Shown here one piece after another: positions 46,548 through 58,604 of a stretch of DNA of 64,000 nt; the stretch's first letter is position 1; every line of letters begins with the position of its first letter. The position numbers and the translations under genes were made by a program. The notes under the pieces were generated by a model, which was given only the letters and a program-made list of their open reading frames with translations, was not told the DNA's origin and made no database searches. The stretch comes from Anisus vortex (taxonomy: Eukaryota > Mollusca > Gastropoda > Planorbidae): assembly GCA_949126835.1 (NCBI GenBank), contig OX421499.1, forward strand, positions 24,401,990 through 24,465,989. The letters are read 5' to 3'.

Positions 46548-49500
46548 ATGAAGACCATTGCTTTGTTCATTGTGCTTATTGCCCAGATCTTTGCCCAGCA
46601 GGACAAGCCGAAAAGCGGCGCTTCGCTTAGACTTAGTGAAGCTGGTTTAGAATATGGTAATACTCGAGTCCACTACATTCAATATATTTTATACTAATAT
46701 TTTATATTGTAATATACTGATATATTTTATAGCTTACATAATTTATGATGCACATAAAAAAAACTTCAAATGTGGATCTATATATCATCGAGGCTAGCGA
46801 AAGAGAATTAATTTATTGTGATGAGCCTTTTTACAATATAAGACAATGAGACCAAAATGTTATCTTTTAACAGCTTATAAGTTTATAAAAAAAAAAAACA
46901 TATAGATCGATGTTGCCTTTAAATTTTAATAAAAACAGAACTTAAATAAATGCAACTAATAAATACTAAGAGTAATTAAAAAAGAATAGTTTTAAAGATA
47001 TCCTAACTATAAAGTTACATGGGTTTGTTTATTCAGATAAAAACCATGACTTAAATATTAAAAACTACTACAACGAAAGCTGCTGAGATTTCGTTAAGTC
47101 AGGATACAGACTCGGTCATTTTAGGATTAACATTTGCATTCGAATACTCATTTAAAAGTATATATAGAAAAACTGAATAATTGTATCTACTTATAGGCTC
47201 AAGGATCGGCCCAGATGTTTTGAAACGTCTGCTCGACCAGATCAAAGACCAGACTCTGCAAGATAAGGACAAAGGCTACAAACTCTCCAAGTAAGTCAAC
47301 TGAAATTTGTACTAAATGCCAAGCTAAACTGTAAAAACAAATGTATGATTACTACAGTGGGGTGAGACCTGGTGGTCTAGCGGCTGCTCGTTGGTGCACC
47401 AATATGGAAGTCTCTGGTACAAGAATTAATCCCTTGTGTATGTCGAGTGTCTCGCTCTGTCAAGCCACTGCTGCCGAATACCTGGTTAAAGAAAAACCTG
47501 ATTAGAATCGTTCCGGTTTCGCAAACCCCTTATGTTAATGAATGCTCTTTATTCCTCTATCACAGGGGTCGGCAACCTTTTCATAATGGTGTGCCAAAGT
47601 AGGATTTCTAATTCATTCATCGTGCCAAATGCCTAAAAGGCATCATGCTTTAACAGTAACTTTCTTGTTGAATTGCCTTTATGGGATTCTTCTGCGTGCC
47701 ATTGGAGATTGCTCTGCGTGCCAAGTCTGGCACGCGTGCTTTAGGGTGCCGACTCCTGCTCTATCATACTCGCCCCCCCCCCCTCCAAAAAAAAAAAAGA
47801 TTTTTTGTACTGAAATCTTGGCATTAAAAGTAAAAACAAAAGGTTGGCCTATTTCGAGTCCATTAAACACTAATGCTTGTTGTTTTTAAATCAATAATCT
47901 TTAAGTTTAATATTATTTCTTTGTTTTCACTACGTAGTTTTTTGTAAAAATGTTTTTCTTCTTTTGTTGTTTAGTGTTTCATTGAACGATTCTGACATGG
48001 AAAACTTCAAGATCACTCTGGATCCAAAGAGCAACGCTGTCAGGGCTAGAGTTGAAAACCTGAGCACAAGAGTTTCCCTCAACTACAACATTGACTCAAA
48101 AGTCCCTTAGTAAGTCGCTATTGTAGGATCCTGTACTAATCACAACACTAAGAATGCTAGAAAATTATACAGACAAACAAAAAGACACGCCTAAAGAGTT
48201 TATCATTTGCTAAAGTGAAACTTACTAAAGTTGATAGACCTTGATGCACAAATGGATGATTGGAAATGGCAATTGAACAAAAAATTATTATATGAGTTTG
48301 AAATAAAGTGTCTTGTACATCGTGAGGCTTTTAGAAGAAAAGAAAAACAATAGAAGAGGAAGCAGTGGTATATAAACCTTTAGTTCAATATATATGTTGT
48401 ATAAGCAGGCGCCCTTGTAGGTCTAAACATGAACTCCAGCGCCATCGAAAAGGTCACACTCAACAAAGTGAAAAAGGCATGATGAGTTATTTATAGTACA
48501 GACGTCCAATCCAGTGTGTTTAGCTATCAGTTGATCATAATATTCAATCACGTTGCTTTCTACGCATGGTGTGCAGGTCTTTATGTTAGACATGCCCTAA
48601 CATTCATATAATATAATAATATCATTAGTTATTATCAATATCAATATAGCCAAATTATCAAGTAATTCAGGAAAGAAGCTATAAAACTCCGAATTATAAC
48701 TTAAGAATATAATTCAATAAAGACTGAGAAAACATACAGATGAAAACACTTTTCTATTTCCATTAGCAATGACAGATTACATTCATATCTAATTTCCCCC
48801 CAAATGGTAAATGGGCCCAAGGAAAAACCCAAAAACCAACAATTTAACATTCTTTAATAATAATCAGCATGGAAGAATCAAACCATATATGAGTGTATGA
48901 GGCAATAATACACTATACAAAAAGAGTGTGTAGTAACATATTAATATAGATAAAACAGAACATTGAGACCGTTTTACTAATATTTTTTCCAGCATGATGA
49001 GCTTTAAAGGTCGTGCTAACATTTTGCTCCAGGAAGCTGACCTTTCCCTTACAGTTTCTCTTGGTAAGTATATTGATGTTTACATCTGCACCTTTATAGG
49101 AAAACCCCAGCTTAGATGGACAAGTAAAGCTGTGCGCATGCCAGAAGGACGACTACCCAAAGAAGCTCTTCTATGGTGAACTAGTCGCAGGAAAGCTCTT
49201 GCGCGGAGGGCAAAAGAAAATATATAAAGGCACCCTGAAGACCTCCCTAAAACACTTTGGAATCGATCCTAACAGCTTGGAAAGCGTGGCCGAGGACCGA
49301 TCCTCTTGGCACTTGATGACCTCCACTGGAGCAGCAGCCTTTTCAAAAGGCGAATTGCGACACCTCAGAAGATCCAGCAAAGTCAGCTCCGCTACCACTG
49401 GTCAGCAAGACACGCATCCGTAGTCCAAATACGACCAACACTTTCGAGCGAGTATAGGCCTCATCAGCCATATCCGGCCCCTTAATCGAGTATGACTGTG

Positions 49501-52500
49501 TCAGATAATGGTCTTTCTCGAAACCGATGGGCAAGCATCACATTTTGGGCTATCAATAATCTGATTATTTACTTAGTTGTCACTGTATTAAACACAGTAA
49601 ACACAGGCGATACTATCGGTATCTATATGTGTCTAAATACCTTAACAAGAGATAGAATTCTTTAGTCCTTGAAAAGTTGTTTCCCTTTCTACATTCCCGA
49701 CACAAAAGAATAATAAATAATTTAAAAAAATACAACACAGACACAGGACATTATTTCATAAAACAAGGACGGGCTGTGCCAGCCATATAATCTATTTACT
49801 TGATAATCGTCTAAATATTGACTCTGAAAAATTATAATATATCATTGTTTTAGAAAGTTTAAAAGGAACTAAATAATTATTTTCTACATCAATGCGCCAT
49901 TCTTACAGTGTAAATAAAATGTTTTGCAGTGTAAAGCTATGACGTAAGAATAGATAGATTAAAATTGTATTAAAATGTGACTGAATTTGTCTGATTGAAG
50001 GTGTCGACTCTGAACAGCGCCCTAAGCCCAAAACCGAACAGTGTGATGTTCAGATCAGAGGTTTAGATTTGGACTTTGACAGCTACATCCACCATTTCAT
50101 CTACAGACTTATGAAAGCCCTCTGGCCAGAAACTCTCCGCTCCTGGACCGTTAAAATGGTCACTATGATTTATTTTCATTTACAATTTTTACTTAGTGCT
50201 GAAGATGGAGTCATTTACTTAGTGCTGAAGATGGAGTCATTTACTTAGTGCTGAAGATGGAGTCATTTACTTGAAAACATAGTTGGAACTTTTGAGAAAA
50301 TGTGTCAAATTAAAAATAATGAAAGAATGTTTTTCAGAAGTTGGGGGTAAAGGAGAAAAAACTGAATGGCTATATCAATGTGGTTCTCAAACAGAATTGG
50401 TAGACCTTGATACAATTTGAAGTGTCACTAAAGATTAAGAAACCATTGTAATCTCTGCACAATGTAGCTATATGTAAACGTATTTATTTCGATGTTCAGA
50501 TTTATAGAAATATAAACCATTGTTAGTAGTCCGAATGAAAAGTTCTATTTTAATCAGCTGTATACACTTGTTACTCACTCTTGTTATGTTCTAATAAATT
50601 GTCTTGTATATTTCAGATCTGCGATCAAGTCACTGACTACATTGACAACAAGGTCAACGAGAATGTCAAACTGCTTCAACGTAAGGACATTGTTCAATAA
50701 AACGTGATCACAATTATTGTTAAACAGAAATACGTTTTACATGTCAAATTACAGGGTATGAATACCAACTAATGGGTTTCAAATTATAGTAATGTCAGAG
50801 TTTTGCTCTAGGCTATTGCAACTTTACGTTCCTTAACGGTTTAGTCCTAGGGCTTTGCGATGTTTCTGTGTGTTCATTAAGAGTTTGGACCTGGGCTTTT
50901 TGCAACTCTTCGTGTTCCTTTAGGGAGTGACTCTGTGCTTATGCTACTCTGTGTGTTCCTTGAGGCTTTGTCCCTATGGTTTTGTAACTCTGTGTGTTCC
51001 TTGAGGCTTTGTCCCTATGGTTTTGTAACTCTGTGTGTTCCTTGAGGCTTTGTCCCTATGGTTTTGTAACTCTGTGTGTTTCTTAAGAGTTTAGTTGTAT
51101 ATTATAATGTGCAAGAAATTCAGTTTTGAATAGGTTAAACATTGCATTTTGTCTCATTGTCAAGTGTCAAGCCAAATGGACAAATTCAGGGTCGACTACG
51201 GAATCCTCTCCAAGCTTTCCATCAACCCCCGCTCCATTGAAGCTAGACACAAGGTAAGATTCCACTCATGGTTTTAATCTAAATCCAATGTCAATCTTCG
51301 GGTTTTACTGCATGACTTTGGTTCAAAATAAACTACTATTGATCAGTTTTAAATTCAAACAAAGTTTCAAACCTTTTGTGGTAGATACTAGCTAACCTTT
51401 TGCTGATTGTAATTCAATTTCTCTTCATAAACTAATCAAAACTGATTCGCTGTTTCTAGGGTGAAATCTTCTGGGAACAAGACAGGAAACCAACTTCCTC
51501 CAAACCCGACGAACTCCCCAGCGAAAATGAGGACGACACAGAGAAAATGTTCAACCTGTGGATCGGAGAATACCTGGTCGAGAGCTTCGCCGAATCTGCT
51601 CACAGCAACAGTTACCTGAAGGCCAGAATTGCCGACGATACAGTAAGACTAATTAAAACATAACCTTAGAAGTTTGTGTAACACTAGAGGTAATTGAGTG
51701 CTTTCTAAAAGAGTTGCAATTCAACGTGTAGTTTCACAGAAAATATTTAGTATTGAGATTGCAACAAAATTCGGAAATGGTTACTTTATTATAGGCTACA
51801 AATATAAATTTTTCGATGGTTCTAAATACATTATTTATTTATTTTTAAGTTTTAAGTTGGTTAAATATAACTAAGAAATTGAATATTTCTGACCTTTCGT
51901 AACAAAGTGTACAAATGTTCAAATTACATAGTTATATTACACAGTGTATAATGTTGTCATGTATAGAATTGTACGTTATGTTGTATAATGTTGTCATGTA
52001 TAGAATTGTACGTTATGTTGTATAATAATGTCATGTATAGAATTGTACGTTGTGTTGTATAATGTTTTGTCCGATTGTGCATCCAGTATAGTCTATATTT
52101 AGTTGGAGAAAGAAATACTTGCAACGCTGATAAAGCAGGTTGTAACCAATACGTAGAGATGTTTGTAATTTGAGCACGTTATCTCCCTTTGTATGTACAT
52201 GATTTTGTTTATCTCCCCTTAGGTCTCAACTGACAAACAAAGAGACCTTCTGCGTACAACTTGCTCAACTCCACCATGTGCTGGCTCCCTCATCCCTGAG
52301 GTAAAAATAGATCTAGAACTTTTGTTCTATTCTATTTAAGTCTAATCTTGCTTTGAATAGTCATCCTTATAACGATGTGTCTTTTTGTTGTCGCAAAGAA
52401 TGTACAGAGCACTAACGGAACGCTATTGACCTTTATCAAAGTGGCTCACAACCTTTTTGCAACGCGTTGGGCCGATTGTGGGTTTACGCTACAATAACAT

Positions 52501-55500
52501 TAGTATTGGTGGAAAAGCCTATTAGAAAGATTTAAATAGGAAAACGTTTAAGGCTGGAGTTTATGGAATTTGCGAGCTCATAAAAAAAGAAGCATAATCA
52601 AGAGGTTGGGTACACACAATAGTTTAAGGACTGCCGTTAAGTAGGATAAAGCAACAAGCTATATATGCTTAATTTATGAATAAATATTTTCAAAATTAGA
52701 AGTCTTGAACGCAGGTAGTTCATTGTAGTAGGGGCCGGGTTTTAAACTATGTTAATGGAGCACACTATCAGGGTGTGGTAATGGACAGTGGAAGGCCGGG
52801 TAAAATACTTTAATGGGCCTGATCCGAATAATAATTTGTTACCTAAAAATGTAAATTAAAGTGTAGCATCACACTAAGGTTACCATCTTAACATCAACAC
52901 ATCAACATCATCATCCCTATATCATCATAATCTTGTCCATAATCGTACAATGTTCTTCTAGCAGTATCATATTGACATCATTATCACAGTATTAGATAAG
53001 ATATTACTTTATCATCATTACCTCTCTCTCAAATATGTTCACCTCAACACTATCTCTGTAATGTAAACACCATACACCAAATGCATTACCCAATCACCTT
53101 TCCCATCACCAGCTCAACGCCAACGCCGACACATCAGTTCAACTTGAGGTATCATCCAACCGTGTGCCAGAAGTACTAATCACAGAAGAGGGTCTCAGAT
53201 TCCACCTCCACGGTGACGTCATTGTGTCCACCAAGAAAGACTCCCAACAGCAATTTAAACTCAAAGTGGTATGTGGACTACAATAACTGCCCTAAGAAAA
53301 AAAAATAACAGCCTGTCTATAGCTTTATATAGTCTCCTGCAGCTGCCAACTTTGTCTAAAGTGTTTTTTTTTCTTGCAACTGCCACGAACTGTCAAGGAC
53401 CTCAGTTTAATTCTAATAACGATGTATAACTAACTATCTATGACTGCCTGTAATTAAACGATGTTGTTTTTTTTACTTGTGTAGGTGAAAACGCCTATTC
53501 TCAAACGGTTTAACATAACTGACAACTGACTGGAACACTTTCTTAAAAAGACTTTGATTCTCTAAGATCTCAAACGGAAACACAATTTGCATTGAACAAT
53601 TTCTTCTGTTTCTTTTCTCTAGATTGTCAAGCTGCTCTCCAAGGCTCACGTTTTTGAGAACCGTCTTATTCCTGAGATTTTGACCTACGAGTAAGTTATC
53701 TATTCTGCTCTCATCTAATAGCAAGTGTTGAAACAAGTGTTGTTAACTAATCGCTCGTTTGAATTTCAAGTGTTTTGTATGTTTATTTCAGTCTTACATT
53801 GAGGATTAATATTTTGTTGATGTGGTTGTTTACTCTTTTTTTTTTCTGTACATCACTCTAATACGGCGTAGGGGCTGTAAAGTTGAAGACAGAGGTTAAA
53901 GATAGCGCCATATGCTCTAATAAAACATTAAAACTTCAGAGATGATTTTAAGTTAAGCAGAAGTACCATTTTACATACAAAGACTATTTTTTTTGTGGGA
54001 GAGGGGTGGGAAGTTGGTAATCTCTACTGCTAGCGAATCATATTTCACCAATTTATATAGGTCTAATCGTACAAGGGATTGTGTGGTGAAGACAAAAATG
54101 CTCAGCCAGGTTTACTTTTTAAAAATCCCAGCTGATTAATCCTTGGTGCATCCCAGAGACCCGTGCACACAGGAATACACCCGGTCATCGTGAATCTACA
54201 TTTAGGACATTCGACATGGAAACCATACTATTGCCTTTATGTTGTATAATGTTGTCATGTTTAGAATTGTACGTTATGTTGTATAATATATTCGTGTTCT
54301 TGTTTTAAATTTAATAAAAAAATCTAGATTTGTTTGACCAGTTGGTCCTATAACATCATTAAGAAAACATGTAATATTATGTTGTGCTCTTTCTATCCTA
54401 TAGGTTGGAGATCAAAGAGCTGACCAACATTAAAACACAGAAAGCTACGGTAAATTGTGTTATGTTTGTTGTTTTAAATGTTGATATACATTTTTCGTGT
54501 TTATATATATATATATATATATATATTTAATTGATCCTAATTCTGTATTTATCTTGGTATACGTTTTATGTCTAAAATAATACTTACAAAAATACAAAGA
54601 TTTAGTCTCATCGGTATCATACTCAAAGTAGACTCATCTAGTTGAGAGACAAGATAGCGTTTAGAATATATTTTCTGCATATGTGCATTGATGTTGCCAC
54701 AGTGTACATGTGTTCATTTGATGTAGTTATCGAGCATACAACATTCAACAGATTTCATTAAGATTTGGCGCAATGTTATTCATCAGCATTGCTTGCTACT
54801 TAGTGGAAAAAAAAAATAAAGATCTCAGTGTATAAAATAACAATCATTGGTGTAATTTATGAGCTGGCATCTCTGAGATTTAGAATGAAGATATCGTGTA
54901 GTTATTTTTATTAATATTGATTTCATGTCTTTAATGTGTTCCAAACCAAATAGGAAGAACACGTCTACAACTTTATCCACATGGTTGTGAAAGATATTGC
55001 TGTTCAGGAAATTCAAAGTAAGATCTTTTGAACTCAGTTAAGAACCACTTAAAAGGTATCTTTGTAAAACATTTTTGTCACTCTTTGGTGACATCAAAAC
55101 GTAAAATGTATGTTAAAATATCATTCATGCGTGTCAATGTATGAATTAATTACCAAACAAAACACATGATAAAAGAAAAAGTTTAAGTGTCTTTAATCTA
55201 ATCGCTGATGTTCTTTCTCATGAAAACTAAAAGGGATTATTAGCCAAGGTCTACCACTGCCATCCATGCCTGAAGTTTCTCTGCAAAATTCTGACCTCCG
55301 ATTCACAAATGTAAGTTTATATTTTGTGTATCCTCTTTCTATTCCATCTATCCTATGTTTGTAATAAATCTCTAGCCGAAAGAGTGATATCCTTAGTCTT
55401 GTTTGTTTGTAGCTAAAAAAAAATTATATGCTCTTTGTGCTGACATTATGTTTGTTGGCAGCGCTATACAAATAGAATGTTTATTTTAATTAATATAATT

Positions 55501-56106
55501 CTAAGTAAATGTTGGCTTTGGTTTAATTTGTTATTAGTTTGAGTTGTCCATTTTTGTTTTTTTGGTTATATTGCTCTAAACGTTCAAGATAAGTCTATTT
55601 ATTTAGTAAGTCTATAAAAATAAATAAGTTGCAATAAAATTACTTTTGTTGAACCAACTAGATATTTAATAAAATGTAAACTTAACAGATTGTGAGTCTT
55701 ACAGGCATATAAAGTGTATTGGAAATTGAGAAGCTAAGAAAGATTAAGTTGTCTTTTGATTTTCACACGCATTCGAATGTTATTGCTTATTTCACTTATC
55801 CATTATTTAAGTCTAATCTTGCCTTTGATAATAATTCTAATTCACACTGTTGGCGGTATTTCCTGATTAGTTCAGATAACCCATTCTAAGCCTGAATGCC
55901 ACTATGGGATAGCAGATTGCTTATTTGACCGTGTGTTTGCAATTAGAATAACCAAATTTTTTGTATCTTTAAGTATTTCGTTGCTTTAAACGATTGTTGT
56001 AAAATGAATTCTATTTCTTGAGTTTAAAAAATAACACGAACTTTTGCATTTTTTTCCATAGGGCTCCGTGCTTCTGTCCACCGATGTTAAATACAAGGAA
56101 TACTAA
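46548..56106 (+). CDS. LBP/BPI: LBP/BPI-family secreted lipopolysaccharide-binding protein, copy 2 (478 aa, 15 coding exons)
   Basis: Coding exons: 46548-46656, 47197-47290, 47975-48109, 48993-49063, 50001-50158, 50617-50680, 51165-51253, 51460-51642, 52223-52300, 53113-53268, 53623-53690, 54404-54449, 54954-55017, 55234-55310, 56062-56106; joined length 1437 nt ending TAA. Every exon has the same length and phase as copy 1 except the first coding exon, which is 3 nt longer (AQQDKPKSG against AQDKKSG). The signal peptide MKTIALFIVLIAQIFA is identical. The conserved BPI cysteine pair is C151/C191; C315/C320 is the extra pair. Of three N-glycosylation sequons in copy 1, only N68 is kept; the sites equal to N130 and N409 are lost (DLSLTVS, TNIKTQ). 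Exons 10 and 11 are nearly identical to copy 1; exons 2, 4, 5 and 6 differ more. Function is inferred from family: extracellular binding of Gram-negative lipid A. No stop or frameshift, so it is probably active. Confidence 0.93.
47563..47758. mobile_element. hAT MITE (TIR CAGGGGTCGGCAACC) with perfect target duplication, intron 3 of copy 2
   Basis: 196 bp. The left end CAGGGGTCGGCAACC (47563-47577) is inverted as GGGTGCCGACTCCTG (47744-47758). The 8-bp direct repeat CTCTATCA is perfect at 47555-47562 and 47759-47766. The internal sequence closely matches the MITE in intron 7 of copy 1. Confidence 0.93.
49085..49500 (+). mobile_element. LINE C-terminal fragment, family F-like, intron 5 of copy 2
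   Basis: The plus strand gives LRWTSKAVRMPEGRLPKEAL, then LVAGKRSRGGQKKIYKGTLK, TSLKHFGIDPNSLESVAEDR and SSWH. This is the 'lgW.Ghv.RM...RlP...lygel..GkR..G.p...fkd.lk..l....id...we..A.DR..Wr' C-terminal domain of a LINE. One frame change lies near 49180. It starts right behind exon 5, about 20 bp after the donor site. Confidence 0.75.
50188..50272. repeat. 26-bp tandem repeat x3, intron 6 of copy 2
   Basis: ACTTAGTGCTGAAGATGGAG recurs at 50191, 50217 and 50243. Confidence 0.92.
50940..51085. repeat. 41-bp tandem repeat x3.5, intron 7 of copy 2
   Basis: GTGTGTTCCTTGAGGCTTTG recurs at 50951, 50992 and 51033, with a partial unit at 51074. Weaker, older relatives extend upstream to about 50860. 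The sequence is unrelated to the 32-bp minisatellite in the same intron of copy 1. Confidence 0.92.
51950..52070. repeat. 37-bp tandem repeat x3, intron 9 of copy 2
   Basis: GTATAGAATTGTACGTTATG recurs at a 37-bp step (51961, 51998, 52035), joined by TTGTATAATGTTGTCAT. A further copy of the unit lies in intron 12 at 54240. Confidence 0.9.
54238..54292. repeat. dispersed copy of the intron-9 37-bp unit, intron 12 of copy 2
   Basis: TGTTGTATAATGTTGTCATG, TTTAGAATTGTACGTTATG and the start of another TTGTATAAT. Confidence 0.85.
54504..54527. repeat. (TA)n microsatellite, intron 13 of copy 2
   Basis: Uninterrupted TA dinucleotides. Confidence 0.9.
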
Positions 56107-56216
56107 TAAGTGGCAATATGAAAGGACAAACTTGGAGATTTGTTCCTAGAAATACATAATGTTTCATTCAATTTACAACTGTGTAAAGAGAAAATGTAAA
56201 ACATTAACGAAAAGGA

Positions 56217-56260
56217 AATAAAAAATTAAAATAATAAAAAAATGCATTTGTTTTTCATTT
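56217..56260 (+). other. poly(A) signals and probable 3' end of LBP/BPI copy 2
   Basis: AATAAA at 56217-56222 and again at 56233-56238, 111 and 127 bp after the stop codon. The spacing of the second equals that of copy 1. Confidence 0.75.
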
Positions 56261-56384
56261 CATGTTTTATAAAGGCTTGTGTCTGTTGACATAGAAAGAA
56301 TGAAAAAAAAAGAAAGAGGGAGAGAGAGATAAAAGGATGAGATGACCATCTTATGAGTTTACAGACGTTCCTTCTAGATAATAA

Positions 56385-56605
56385 TAATAATGGTCATTTC
56401 TTATAGCGCTTCTATCCATGTTATTAAATTTAGCATGCTCAGAGCGCTCTCGGTGTAAATTACAGTGGCAGATGTATTAGTATGATTATTAAGTCCTAGG
56501 CCCAAAAGCCCTGCAGGGTGGCAGGGATTGGTCGGCGGAAGATCTAGAACCCGGGCCGGTTTGTTGACAGTCTGGTGTACTAACCACGTGACCAGCCGAA
56601 TAGAA
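56385..56605 (-). mobile_element. SINE-2, antisense, near full length
   Basis: The right end carries the complement of the tRNA-like head (GGTCGGCGGAAGATCTAGAA, CCCGGGCCGGTTTGTTGACA, ACCACGTGACCAGCCG). The left end is the complement of the 3' tail: ATAATAATAATGG followed by TATAGCGCTTCTATCCATG. The tail motif GCGCTATA plus (ATT)n is shared with the family C LINE. Confidence 0.75.
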
Positions 56606-56718
56606 AGATATTTTCGGATAAATAAACGATTTTATCATTTTAATCTTTCATGAAACAGTTTGTAATGTTATTCCATTTCCACCTTTGCGCTGGAGTTTCA
56701 ATTAACTTAGAAAACAGT

Positions 56719-57131
56719 TGTTAGGTTACAGTGCATACATAGTTTAAAACACCCTTTTATTAATCCCTCGACAGAGTTTATATTTTAAAATACTTTAATT
56801 GTCGGGACACGATTGTTTATTTTTCTTCGTTGACTAAAATCTAATTAGGCTATAAACGCATCACTCTTGAAACCAGCGTAAACCAGTTAGAGCTAACGCG
56901 GAGGGATATTCAATTTCGCGGGCTTCTTGGGTACTATAAAAGATAGAGACGCGGACTATTTCCTTCTCTTTCCGCTAGGCACTACTGACAGTACGCCTTG
57001 CTTACCAATTAACGCCATGTGCATTTGTTTCACTAACATCGTTTGATTTGCAAGTTATAATAAAGTTTCTTCATTTATTAAATTAAACAGTCAAGGAGTT
57101 GGTTTTTGAATTCATATTATTATTGAGAACA
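56719..57131 (+). mobile_element. possible solo LTR or promoter-bearing repeat
   Basis: TGTTAGG at 56719 and GAGAACA at 57131 could be TG...CA ends. Between them are a TATA box (56935-56940), about 120 bp of sequence and an AATAAA (57059-57064), the U3-R-U5 order. No target duplication or second copy is visible, so it could equally be a small Pol II unit. Confidence 0.3.
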
Positions 57132-57939
57132 ATTGAATAGTATCAGGACAAGGTTAACCAAACTTGGAAAAATTGCTGCAGACTGTTTATCACTCTCAGA
57201 ACGAAGTGAGTTCCCGCTGGCCTTAAAAATCAAACCCTAGTCAACCGCCAAAAGAATTGTTGTGAAAGCTACAATTTAACACAGTAAATATACATGAATA
57301 CAAATGAAAATAAAGAATGCAAATTAAAAAAAATGGGTTATAACTCTTCAAAATCTAGTATTTAAGTTTGATAGTTAAAATCTAAGTGTTCGTGACACTG
57401 ATCTATACAAAGAATGGATCTAGCCTCCCTGATAAATGTGTACAGATTGATGCAAGAGGTAGCGACAATTTTCAATGTCATTATCATCAAACCAGTGACC
57501 GTTAAGTTTGTTTTGGAGGTGCGATTTGACCCACAGCAGTTTATCTTTTGTGTATCTTTTAGTCATTAGTTTTTTCTGTGGACTTGTAGACTCATTTCCA
57601 AGCCGGCGGTAGATTTATATTTATATTTTTTTTTGTTGTTGTCTTCAACAGTCATTGAAGTTAGAATGTCAAGCTTATGAGGCGAGCTCACTATCGATTT
57701 TGCTAAACCCCACCCCTCAATTTTTACTTTAGCATCATCTAAATGCATGCACTTCTTAATACAAAAACTAACACGCTCTATCTTGTCTTGTGTAGACTTA
57801 TCGCGCAATACTAATAAGAGCTTTGATTGGTTAACCTTAGTAGCGGTTTATATATTATAGTCTGTGACTATCTAAATTAGTGTCACAAATCTTATATACT
57901 GATTGGTCAATATTTTATTTTCACTGAATCAAACCATGA
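57132..57939. other. intergenic, no feature seen
   Basis: AT-rich; short open frames without domains. Confidence 0.35.
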
Positions 57940-58190
57940 CCGTTAAGATCGTTGGGAGAGCGAATGGTCACATCAGAAGTCATTTGTGTCCATTGTTGCC
58001 TATCTTGTGCGGCTGTCAATAGTTCAGTCATTTGTAGCTCTGTCCAATCTCTTATATTATCGAACCAACATTTCCGCTGACGGCCTCTCCGACGTCCACC
58101 TTCTACATTGCCTTGGAGGATGGTTTTTGGCAGGTTATTATGCCACAATGACCAAATGATGTCAGCTTTATGTTCATTAGAATCCATGAA
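57940..58190 (-). mobile_element. LINE C-terminal fragment, family D (RTE-like), antisense
   Basis: The minus strand encodes SLWHNNLPKTILQGNVEGGR, RRGRQRKCWFDNIRDWTELQ and MTELLTAAQDRQQW in one frame, the better copy of the domain at 12421-12640. The nucleotide match covers most of both copies. Confidence 0.8.
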
Positions 58191-58604
58191 TCACATGGTC
58201 TAAGTTTTTCAGATCAATGTAATTGCATATAATTTACTGTGATGGAATGTTTTGCACCGAGAGCAACACCTTCCCAACAGTTCTCTTGCCTGGCAGTCGT
58301 ACTTAGGGTGTCGTTTACAGTAATGTCCCGCCGTTATTATTTCTCCCTTATTATTTTTTCTCGGCTGCTATGTTATACCCACATGTCTGTCCCATGGGAT
58401 TGTTTAAATTAACCCTGGGTGATCTTTTCGGAATAGTGCCAAAAGTTGACATTCAGTTTGGAAGTGCTGCAGTCTTGTCTGAATCCAGTTTTCCAATCAG
58501 GTTTGCTGAAGACTTCAGTCAGTTCAGCAATAACTTGACCTTGCACAGTTGCAGTAGCGTAACTGGGGAGGGGGGAGAGCGGTAGAGCTATTTGAGTTTT
58601 AGAC

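Noticed and set aside
47355..47500. tRNA-like head GGTGGTCTAGCGGCTGCTCG in intron 3 of copy 2
   Set aside because: A-box-like only; no clear B box or SINE body, so I could not assign it.
47629..47889. 86-codon open frame in intron 3 of copy 2
   Set aside because: It runs across a MITE end and a C/A homopolymer; no domain.
49171..49423. Open frames on both strands in intron 5 of copy 2
   Set aside because: The plus-strand one is a LINE C-terminal remnant and the minus-strand one is its shadow.
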